Positions 22,645 through 32,700 of a stretch of 64,000 nt of DNA are shown here, piece by piece. Where the stretch lies: contig KV748192.1 of assembly GCA_001692895.1 (NCBI GenBank), positions 310,001 to 374,000 of the forward strand, given 5' to 3'. How positions within the stretch are numbered: the first letter of the stretch is position 1; each line of letters opens with the position of its first letter. The notes below the pieces were generated by a model. That model had not been told where the DNA came from, did no database searches, and was given only the letters and a program-made list of their open reading frames with translations. This DNA is from Cenococcum geophilum 1.58 (taxonomy: Eukaryota; Ascomycota; Dothideomycetes; Gloniales; Gloniaceae). The translations under genes and the position numbers were made by a program.

Positions 22645-24110
22645 ATGCCATTGGCTCCAATGACGCAACCCCAGAAAGTTCAATCTAGCATCGGCAAAAT
22701 CCCGGCTCTTCCGCAACCCCAAGAATTGACTTCGATGACCTCTCCCACATGCGTCGCTATGCAAGCTGTTGCGAGGCGTATGCCTCCGTTATTACATCCT
22801 AAACACTTCAATCGGACATTTTCCCCCTTAAATCGCTCGTTTCATGCCGCTAGCAACCTTCGCGCCCTCGATCTCGCCTTTGACTATCACGAGAATGGCG
22901 GGAAAGCGACCGGAGCTCCCATTGTATTCCTGCACGGCCTATTTGGGAGCAAGAAGAACAACAGGAGTATGAGCAAGTGCGTACCCTTATTGAGCTCATT
23001 CATGATGCGAGGAAACACAAAGAATGCTGGTTAATCCAAGTGCTCTAGAGCTCTTGCTCGGGACCTCAATCGTCCTGTTTACGCTATTGTGAGCAGCGGC
23101 GGATTCATCCTTGAAGCGCCAATTCTGAAGTAGAGAATAGGACTTACGAAACCATGGCGACTCCCCTCACGATGCAACGCATAACTATAAGGTGCTGGCG
23201 GAGGATACGGAAAATTTCCTGCGGCAACACAACCTAAAGGACCCAACACTGATTGGGCATTCGATGTACGTGTTCCCCGAATACACCCTTCGCACTCTGC
23301 GAGCATTAATACCGAGGAGTGCAAGGGGACATCTGGGGTGTATTAGGGAATGATATGAGGACTGATATTGACAATGGACGGGTTGCTGACATTGGTCGTG
23401 ACGCACTAGGGGCGCTAAAACCGTCATGACAGTTGCGCTGCGCTCGCCTGACAGCTGCGCCAATATCATCGCGGTAGATAATGCGCCTGCCGACGCAGCT
23501 CTTGCGAGCGATTTCCCAATATTCGTAAGGGGAATGCAAAAAGTGGAAAAGGCGGAAGTAAAAACCCAAAAGGAGGCGGATAAGATTTTGGAACCTTTTG
23601 TGAAGGTATGCCTGAATTTATGACCTCGCTCTTGCTAAAGCATATGTCTTGGGGTGGGGAAGCTGTCCTACATCTTGTGAATATACTAACACTGGTTTAG
23701 GAGCTTCCCGTGCGCCAATTCCTCCTCACAAATCTCATAAAAAACCCCAATGAAACGCACCTCAAATTCCGGATTCCTGTCAGCATACTGGCTCGTTCTT
23801 TAGATGATATGGCTGATTTCCCCTTCACAAACCCTGAAGAGAATCGCTTTGAGAAACCTGCACTATTTGTGAGAGGTACGAAGAGCCATTATATCAGTGA
23901 TGAAACGATCCCAATTATTGGCCGATTTTTCCCCAGATTCGAGCTTGTGGATGTGGAAGCTGGCCATTGGGTTGCCAGTGAGAATCCAGAGCACTTCAAG
24001 CGTGGTGAGTAGATTGTACCATTGCTGCTGAATAATGCGGTTGTGTTTGAGCCCTGAATTGTTGCTGACGTAATATAGCTGTGGTGGAGTTCTTACAGGA
24101 TAAAGAATAG
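22645..24110 (+). CDS. IMO32: Mitochondrial alpha/beta hydrolase, ABHD11/Imo32 family
   Basis: Six exons (22645-22976, 23049-23088, 23141-23265, 23410-23605, 23701-24004, 24079-24110) keep one frame through five introns and give up to 342 residues. The start is uncertain: 22759 (MQAVARRMPPLL), which opens a clean Arg-rich mitochondrial presequence, is an attractive alternative to 22645. The fold shows FLHGLFGS with the oxyanion-hole region (His97-Gly98), DLRNHGDSPH, the nucleophile elbow GHSMG (Ser165) and the catalytic His in AGHW (His320). Yeast Imo32 is a matrix serine hydrolase processed by Icp55 and Oct1. Human ABHD11 maintains lipoylation of 2-oxoglutarate dehydrogenase. The substrate in this fungus is unknown. 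Confidence 0.9.
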
Positions 24111-24365
24111 ATTAGATTGTAGAGCAGCAGGATAGTTATGGTCAATTATAGATGCAGTGCGATCGATATGAGCTTCTGTTAATAATGGTTTGCTATCAAG
24201 AATATTCAGCATGCTGCTTCTTACGCAACTTATCATTGCCGCATAGGGGTGAACCGTCTTCTCCATACACTGCTTCCCCTGGCTGATAAAGTGGGAGGGT
24301 TTTGTTTTATACATGTCATTCACCATGTCCATTACTTTGCAACATTTATGTCCACCTACGTTTCG

Positions 24366-25735
24366 TCAATATCTCCCATCATCCTCGATTAAATCTGTGC
24401 CCTTCTCTGCAGCTGCATAGGTCGTACTCATTGTGTTTCCACTCACATGTCCCAGAAAAACGCTTGCGTCCACAACCCTCGGCTTCCGCACACCTTTCAC
24501 TTTCAACATACCACCAACGACCTCACCCATGCTTGCCGTTCCGATAAGGTGATATTGGGTGGAAATATGGCTTCGCACATAGCCCACCCTTCTCTCCTTA
24601 GTCTCCAGACTTGCCGCTGCTTTGGGCTGAATGCGCTCTCCAAGCGAACGCTAGAGAAGTAGATGCTTCGATACTTGATCTAGTCACTTCAGTCCTGCGG
24701 CCAAGATTTTAGCATTTGCGCCGTTCCGAAAATATCCAGGATCGATGAGGGGAGGCTTTAGCGGGTCGACCGGGGTGATGTGGACACTTCCACGAGAGAG
24801 CGGATGCTCCAGACAGATGAGGAGTGAAACTCGATTCTTCCCCTCTGGGGGCTTGCTGAAGAACTGGATTTGGTCACTCCCGGCGCTTATGTCTAGCTGG
24901 CAGGGGATGCAGAATGTCTGAAGATTGGCGAAAGTTGGATCCGACAGCTGTTCGATAATGAGCTGGCAAAAGTGCGTTAGCGGTGCAGAGTAATGTGAGG
25001 CTGGCTCTCTGTACCTCTTCTTGGGCTTTCTCGAATCTTGTCTTTGCTAAAGAATTAGCTCTGATGTCAGATATCGTGGACTTGAGTTCCTCCTGGCTAA
25101 TAATCGAAGCATAGGACACAAGGCCCATAAGCATACCCGGACTCCCGTATGGTCCTTTTCGGGTCTGCTCGTAGACCTCTTGCTGTGCTTTTGCGTATTC
25201 TTCTCCGTGGAGCGCATCAGGCGACAGCACACCGGGGGCAGGGTCGAAGAGCACGCCGCCTAGAACATAACCTTGGAAATTTGCACCAACAGATCGGCTC
25301 TCCGCAACGCACTGTACACTGGCCTAGCGAAGCGCCTCAGGATCTTCAATACACGAAAGTTCCAGAAGCTGGGGTGTTTGGATGACGCCGGAGCTAAGTA
25401 TGACTTCTTTGGAAGCTGTGACTTGGTGCAACTTTCCATCATGAACAAATTCTACACTAGCGGCTTCGTTACCTTGCACAATAATTTTTGTAGCATGCGC
25501 CTCAACGTCAAAAATAACATTCTCGATTCCCCCCTACATTATACACCGCTTTTACAAATCTTCCTTAAGAGGCATGTAGAAGTCGTTGAAACTGGCATGG
25601 ATGGGCCCATTGGTCCTATAATACTTATCTGCAGCCGCACAAAGCACGAATTTCGGGTCATCCAGTGTTTTCTCCGGCAGGTCCAGCGTCTGGTGCAGAT
25701 CGTCCCACCCCCATCCTTTGTTCTAAGAGTAGATA
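24366..25735 (-). pseudogene. Decayed GMC oxidoreductase, 5' end lost
   Basis: On the minus strand, GMC-family (glucose-methanol-choline) signatures appear in order: a KGWGWDDL segment near 25715, KEVILSSGVIQTPQLLELS near 25390, then a C-terminal part with QYHLIGTASMG and VVDASVFLGHVSGNTMSTTY near 24400-24550. The coding sequence is broken by TAG at 25324-25326 (in the usual LRQA context, so CAG to TAG), TGA at 24684-24686, TAG at 24651-24653, and frame problems around 25520-25560. One intron (GTACAG...CCAG, about 24969-25021) is still recognisable. The FAD-binding N-terminus is absent because similarity stops where the AT-rich block begins. It was once an FAD-dependent alcohol or aryl-alcohol oxidase type enzyme; the substrate is unknown. 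Confidence 0.85.
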
Positions 25736-26839
25736 TTGTCTCTATGATAGATACCTATTTGCAATTATTTGGTAATTATATAAAAGCCTTCTTTTTAGAA
25801 GCATCCTCTATAGTAATTAAGTATATATCCCTTGCACCGATATTTTGCGTCCTGAGAGCTATGCTCCGTGCGCACCAATCAGTAAGCTGCATACGCATGC
25901 GGTTAATCGTTCTGATAAGGCCGGGAATATATTATATATAGGGCTTTATTCTTTAGCGTTAAGTTAATCTACGTGTTCCTACTAATACGAGCCTCTCCTA
26001 TAAAGCGGTATTCGACAGAGTCTACACCCGAATTTAGTTTTTGGAGCCCTCTAAGGCCTTTTCTATGCATTATTATTGCGAGGCTTCCTTGTAGTATTTG
26101 GTAATAACTCGCATAGGGGCTTCCGCCGCCTATACCTTTTAATTTAAGTCTTCCCTTTTACGTATAAGTAAGTTATATAAACCACTTCCTTCTCGCTTAT
26201 CTTCTCTAGCTTATCCCTTCGCACGTTGGAGTCCTACACTTGGCGCCAAGCCTAGGCCCAGCTGTACACACGGGCGCCCAATGCGCGCCTCTTATTGGCC
26301 AGGCCCTTATCGATACCGTAGGACGCAAACCAACGTGCGAAGGGATATCTGCGTTTTACTAATAGGTACTATATTAGGATTTTTTTTGTGTGTTGTTATA
26401 GTTTACGGCAATTTACTACAAACTATATAATTCCGGCAGTAGTATCCCTTAAAACGGCAGGGTCCTTACAGTGGTCTGTGCGCGAATAACAGGATTAAAA
26501 CAACGCGTGTATCTATATAGAATTCAATTATTAATTATACCACCACTATACCTTCTAATTGTACTAGAATTGATGCAGACCTGTAAGCTTTTGCGGTGTG
26601 TGGGTATTGAACGAGCAACTTTATTATAAATCTATGGAAATCAAGTAGTATAAATACATGAAAGTAGACCGAGTCGGTGAGCGAGTCAAGGGCTAGGCAA
26701 CTGAAACAAGGTGGTACGCTAGTAAGACAAATGATGTTTTGACATGGTACCGGTAGTCGGTTACAAGACCTTATTTAGAAGACTTAATATAACGTTTCTC
26801 TAAATTAAATTGTAAAAAAAACCCTACCCTAAGCCCTAG
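25736..26839. other. Edge of the AT-rich, RIP-mutated block
   Basis: Composition changes abruptly here: CA and TG dinucleotides become scarce while TA becomes dominant in 25740-26210. A high-GC MITE interrupts it (26214-26345). From about 26440 to 26780 CA and TG are again common, so that part escaped or post-dates the mutation process. No gene is visible. Confidence 0.6.
26214..26345. mobile_element. MITE, third family (TCCCTTCGCACGTTGG termini)
   Basis: A 132-bp element has perfect 16-bp termini TCCCTTCGCACGTTGG / CCAACGTGCGAAGGGA and TA on both sides (26212-26213 and 26346-26347). The interior is GC-rich, in contrast with the mutated surroundings, which suggests it inserted after they decayed. 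It shares the outer TCCCTT and an internal TATCGATACCGTAGG segment with the other families. Confidence 0.85.
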
Positions 26840-28930
26840 TTATTGCCTAAATTTAAACCTCTCTATATTGACGATTGGGACGACTATAGCTTAGTAAACC
26901 TGCCCTCTAATATCGATATACACAATCTTTTTACGTTATTTAGTCTGTTCTTTATAGATAAGGTTATAGATAAGCTTATAGAGCAGATAAATAAGTATAT
27001 AGAGTTATACTCGCTAGATAAGGAAAAGGAATACCTATATATATATTAGCTAATATATAAGCAAGAACTCTAGGCATACTTTATAGTACTAATTTATATA
27101 AGTATTACTATAAAATTATACATTAAGGACTATTAAAAGAGTTTAGATATATATGGCTGCAAGTATATTACTAAAAAGTATATAGGACTTAGGAGATTTT
27201 AGCAGCTTAATTGCCACTTTTAAGCCTTACTACTATGGCCAAAATCCAATAAAATACCTAAAACTATATTTAATAGAGTTAACAAACTTGCTAGACACCT
27301 CTAGCTTACTTATTGGAAGCTCTATACCCCTAGAATCTACCTTGCCGTTAATAAAACAATTTAGTACTTTATAGGTCGTACTTCTAAAATAGTTAATATT
27401 CTATTTAGACTAACTCTAGAAGGATTTAAAATATAGGTTTTAGCTAATAAGAGCTATATATTAGACTTTATATGGCATAATAAAGGCAAAAAGAAAGGCT
27501 TAGTTAATTTAGATATAAGCTTTATAAAAGGGGAAGGGGGTTTAAAGATATAGGCAGTTGTATTAAATCCACTTCTTTAAAAAAAAAGACTAAAGGGCGC
27601 TCTTATCCTCTAGGAAAGTACGTTATTTAGCTTAATAATCTATTTATAAGTGTTAAGCTTCTTACACAACTTTAAGAGCTTAGTATTAGAGGTGTAGAAA
27701 TTATTAAAATAACTAAAATAAAGTGTAAGGAATAGAAGGACTTTAAAGGCAATATTAAGGTGCCTATAACTATATAAGGAAAAAAGAAGAAGAAGGTACC
27801 TACTAAGTAAATTATCCAGACGCTTAACCTATATTGGTTAAATTCTATAGGGTAAACTCTATAGTAAGCTTTCTAAGAACAGCTAGGTAATGGAATTTAC
27901 TTAAAAAGACGCTAATATAGTACTTTTTATAAGTACTATTAACAACGGTAAGTTAAACACCTTAACTATATAGCTTAAAATCTAATAATGTTATATATTA
28001 CTAAGTCGCTATACTAAAACTACTATATAGAAACGTCCTCCCTTTACTACTAGCGGCGCTAGATAGACTTAGAAGGTCTTTAGTAATAAAGTTAAAAAGG
28101 GATTATCTATTTCTACCTTTATTTTCTACTATAATTACTATATATACGGCGTAGATATCACGGATTAATAATGCTTATATTTTATAATATTGTCACGGAA
28201 GTAGGCACGAGTTGGAATACAATATACTAAACGGGGTAGTAATTGAAGGAGGCTACGTACGCGTAACTATGCGTGGTTAATATAAAGACATTTGGATAAG
28301 GAAACAGAATAGGTTAGGTCAACGTGGCTAAAGAAATAGGGGTGGTTGTGGGATGTGCGTAGGTGTCACGGGACGAATGTGCGCGGGTGACTCCCGTAAC
28401 AAATATAGAGAATCTATAGAAAGACCTAAAAGCCTCTATAGCACTTCCTTCTTAATATAGTAATTTATAATTACTTCTTGCTAGCTTCTTATACGCCTAC
28501 TAATTATTAAGTAACCTATAAAGATGGTTATAAGCAATTTTAAATTAATCTTTGTAACGCCTTATTTAAATAGTTAATTTAAAAGTTAAAGTTCTATACG
28601 CAGGAGCCTCTTATATAATGCTTAATTAACTAGATTATATAGGTTTCTATAGCGCAGCACCAACTAATTAAGTTGTTTAATAAGCTGGTTAACTGCTTAG
28701 CTTGCGTAGAGGCTTATAGGCATACTTAGGTGCAGCGTATAGGGCGTTGGAAAGCTTTATTAGAGCTATTACCAAATACTATAATATAAGCACGCGATAG
28801 TAAGGAATGGATGAGGCGGAAATGGGCTCTAAGGACTAATTTTAGGTATAGTATCTACAAGATACCATTCTGTAGAAAGGACGGGTGTTAGTTACCTTAT
28901 ATTAAGTGAATTAACTCCAAAGAATAAACC
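26840..28930 (+). pseudogene. RIP-degraded piggyBac-like transposase (DDE_Tnp_1_7 type)
   Basis: Reading the plus strand across many in-frame TAG codons gives a recognisable piggyBac-like order. First comes an N-terminal acidic DDWDDY region with DKVIDKLIEQINKY near 26950. The core follows (YTPRIYLAVNKTIQ, RTSKIVNI, LTLEGFKI, then a VLANKSYILDFIWH-like segment near 27330-27490). The C-terminal part (YKDGYKQFQINLCNALF and a basic, Cys-containing tail) lies at 28500-28900. The two halves are separated by the solo LTR at 28191-28401. Stops are mostly TAG where Gln or Trp is expected, which fits CpA/TpG mutation. I did not find the TTAA-flanked termini. Confidence 0.6.
28191..28401. mobile_element. 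Solo LTR with 5-bp target duplication
   Basis: A 211-bp insert starts TGTCACGGAAG and ends CCCGTAACA, that is TG...CA. It is bounded by the direct repeat AATAT (28186-28190 and 28402-28406). It is rich in CA and TG, unlike its surroundings, so it is younger than the mutated transposase it interrupts. No internal retrotransposon sequence accompanies it, consistent with LTR-LTR recombination. The parent family is not present in this window. Confidence 0.75.
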
Positions 28931-28956
28931 TATATATTAAATAACTATAAAATTAA

Positions 28957-29053
28957 AAGTTTTGTATTTTTAAGAACGGCTGCTTAATTCGGCTGGTTTA
29001 ATTGATAGGCTCTTATCGATACCGTAAGGCCTAATTTTTGCCGTATTAAGGGA
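28957..29053. mobile_element. 5'-truncated, mutated MITE of the 3500-3661 family
   Basis: The segment TAAGAACGGCTGCTTAATTC through the right terminus (GCCGTATTAAGGGA, then TA) matches the right two-thirds of the 3500-3661 element. Differences are mostly C/T or G/A, which fits RIP in the surrounding block. Confidence 0.65.
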
Positions 29054-29389
29054 TATAGTGGTTAGCGGTTTACGCAAACCGTATATTCCGTAACAAGTTT
29101 ATAAATAAACTAGGGAGTAGATATAAGAGACCAAAAAACTAAATAATATAGAGAAAAAAAAGCCAAAAGAAATAAAGGGAGATAGAGAAGCAAAGGGTCC
29201 TTATAGGGAGTCTAAAGAAGAGATAAAGACTCGCTATAGTAGGTCTATAACTTAACGATTATATAATATAACTACAGTAATACTAACTACTAACTTATAA
29301 GACCCCTACTTAATAGCCTAGAAAAATACTATATCCTTCTAGTATAAAAACTATTCTATAATACCTAGACGTAATTAATGTACTACCTT
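29054..29389. other. AT-rich stretch, unassigned
   Basis: No gene or repeat family is recognised; this is decayed DNA between the truncated MITE and the outer Gypsy LTR. Confidence 0.4.
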
Positions 29390-29414
29390 TATAATAAAGC
29401 CTTATAGAAAATAC

Positions 29415-29601
29415 TGTTACGGCACTAACCTAACACATACTGTTTTATACTGTCTCGTACTATTCCCTACTATTAGCTGGCCCACCACTAGCGACTTGGC
29501 GGCCGGCCCTACTATTTATATACAATACCCCCTTTCCACCTTCTTCCCCTCTTTATACCACAACGTAGTTATTCAGTCTACTTTATTACAGCACTGTAAT
29601 A
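29415..29601 (+). repeat. 5' LTR of the chromovirus
   Basis: It begins TGTTACGGCACT and ends CACTGTAATA, 187 bp. It aligns without gaps to the 3' LTR with 12 differences, all transitions. Confidence 0.92.
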
Positions 29602-29767
29602 GTTTATGGTATCTTTAATTTACGCCCTATCGCGATTACTGATTCCCTATACCCTAGCTAATTAACCTCCGCCCTAGAGCAATCGCGACCTATATACGCC
29701 TCTGCTAAAACTAATACGTCCCTAGCATAGTCCTAGAACAATCCTTAGTTTTTACCTAGCGCTTAGA

Positions 29768-32700
29768 TGGGCGACACTAATAACGCCAAAATGGCCGAAA
29801 CCTAGAACCCCTATGACATTTTCGCAGACCTATTTACAGAGACATACCTTAATATCGCGTAGATAATCCGCCGCTCCCCACTATACCCTAAGACCTTTAA
29901 GCCTAATAAAGCTTACCTTACCCTTATTAACTATACCAATAAGTTCCTTAATAATATTAAAGTAGGACTATAGTGTATATATAACATAAACACCGCTAAT
30001 AAGAAAGCTAATAAAAACCTTAGTACCCTTATTGCTTCCTAGATAGGAACTATTAACTCCTAGGCAGAGACTATTATTATTCTAAAACAATTAACCCCTA
30101 TAACAACGGTAGTAACCTAGTAGAAAAAATAAAGATCTAAAGACCCGCCAATATTTAGCGGAAAAGGTACCCTACTAAAATAATAAGCTAACTTCAAGAC
30201 CTGGCATATTAAGATTAAGGGAGTCTTTAACCAGGACTAGGACTACTTTAACACAGTTTAGTTTTAGATCCTTTATATCTCGGATATATTAGAGAATAAG
30301 GCCTATAAGTTTATTAAGTAGGGCCTAGAGCTTATATATAAGAACCTAAATAATATATCTGCGTGGAAATGGCCTACTAAGGAAGATATACTTAAAGACC
30401 TTATTACCTATTATAAGGTCCTTAATATAACCTAGGTCGCAAAGAATAAGCTTAACTATTTCCCCTAAGGCGAGTATAATTACTAGTCCTAGAAGGGAGA
30501 GCTTAATAAACTAATAGTCTGTGCTAAGAAGATAGACAAATAGAAGGTAGACCTACTTTAAAAGTTTATCTCTCTAAAGATAGAAGAGCTGGTACTTGGA
30601 CTAGCCCATAAAATTAATAATAGCGACTATATAGGTTAGAGTAAGCAGATAGATGTGTTCGCTAAAAACCTTGCGAACTATATATATTAAGCCAACCTTA
30701 AAAAGAACGCTAACTACCACCTACCTACCTAAGCCCCTGCCCCTATATTAACCCCGACCCTAGTAATAACTAGAGAACCTATAGACCTTAATAAAATCTT
30801 AGATACGGAGCGTAAACGCCGCGTTAATAATAGACTATGCCTTGCCTATGGCCTACCTAGCCACTAGAAGGATACCTATAACCCTATTAAGACAGCAAAC
30901 CTAGTCCTAATACTATCCCATTAAATAACATAAATAAATAACCGCGGACGCGGCGACTATAAAGTCTATTATAGACGTGGCGACCGCAAAGCCTATTATA
31001 GCCGCGGCGGATAACCCCCCCCCTTTAACCCTATAGCTTAGTTACTCTAAACCATGCCCTATATAGGAGCCTAACCCGTTAATAACGCCTAGTATTGGTA
31101 ACTTCGCGCTAGCGAATATGAACACGGCTATATTATCGGCAAGGTATTATCTTTTTATACCTTAACCGAAATAGAGATAAACACCGCCAGCCAGACGGAC
31201 ACTAAACCACCCCGCTAAGACAGCCCCGTACTCTAGTCGTTAAAAGGCAAACCCTTAGACTAAGTTGCGCCTAAGGGTTTAAACCATATAAGGAGGAAGA
31301 CGAGAAGATTAGGTCCCTATTACTAGATTAATTAGTCCTTTCTATTAGTAAACTACTACTTAATCTTAAATCAGCAAATAGTAATAAGAAATTAATCCTT
31401 ATTTAAACCTAACTCTCCTTATTACGTAACTTATACCCCTAAGTTTATATTAATATAGTAAGCCTAGTAGACTCCGGTAGTACTATAATAGTATTTGCCG
31501 ACGCAAAGTCTATTATAAGAAAGTATAACGTTATAACTAAGAAGCTGCTAGCACTTAGGCCACTACGCCTCGCAGATAGTATCCTAACTTCGCTTATTAT
31601 AGACTACTTTACCGCCTAAATATCAATCGGCCTCTATACTAAAGCCATACTCTTTTTTATTACTAAACTCTTACCCGCTACCCCAATTATTCTAGGCATG
31701 CCCTGGCTTTAGAAGCACGAGCCTTGTCCTAGCTTTAGGAAACTTAAGATCTGCTTTAACTCAGACTACTACTTTAGGCACTGCCTTCTATGGGGGATAG
31801 CCGACGTTAGCAGGGACGCCCTATGTGGACACTCAGCACTATTAAGCCTAGTGCCTAGGACTATATATAAAGCCCTAATAGTAGAAGACGTTCCTAATAA
31901 AGGGGAGCCCATATAGCTATAAAGAAACGAGATAGTAGAAGACTAGACTAACCTAGCACTTAAGACTAAAATAACGGGCTAGCCAGCCCTGCTAAGACTA
32001 AGGAAAAAGGTCCGCTTTACGCCGCTACTATTAAGAAACCAACCTTAACCCAGGCACTATTTAAACCTTAGCCGCCTAGCCTAACACCCGGAACTAAGCT
32101 ATATGCTATATGCGCACACAATAGCTCGCGTTATAGTAAGGACTGGCTATAGAACTACTAAGACCCGGATAATAGAAACCGCGCCACTATAACGCCTAAC
32201 CTTATACCCGTCTCCCGCGCGTACTATATAGGGCCGCCGCCTCATTTCCGCCCCCTTGGGCTGACTAAGCTGTGCTAGCCCAGCCGTAGTACTAGAGAGC
32301 CAGACACGCCCCAACCTGGACGATATTAAATACACCCATACTATTAATTTTACCCAGTTCTGTAAACAAAAAGACGTAAAGGTAATAAGGATCTATATAG
32401 CAAAGCTAGTAGAACTAGTTAAATAAGATAAGCACTAATAGCTGCTTAAAGAGCTGCCTATAGGCCTAATAGAAGTACTAAACCTATTAGAAAGGTCTTT
32501 TTGCTGGCTAGTAGAAGGCGACTATACAATAAAGAAAGCCTGTAAAGCGCTCCCCCCCTATTTCTACGACTTCCTTAAGATAAATCTAAAAACCAAACCC
32601 AAGCTTTTATGTCGGAAGATAGTTAACACTGATATTAAAAAATTCCTAAAAGGTAAACCAGGATTAACCTGCGAAGATATTCTACAACGCCTACTAAAGG

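Noticed and set aside
19536..24110. A biosynthetic or secondary-metabolite cluster including PHA2
   Set aside because: Neighbours are housekeeping mitochondrial genes and there is no synthase, tailoring enzyme or pathway regulator nearby.
25273..25941. A 222-codon plus-strand frame at the block edge
   Set aside because: It is antisense to the GMC relic, which shows clear family motifs on the minus strand, and it crosses the composition boundary.
26214..26345. A tRNA or structured RNA gene, from the strong palindromic ends
   Set aside because: The pairing arms are transposon termini with TA duplications, and there is no cloverleaf or internal promoter boxes.
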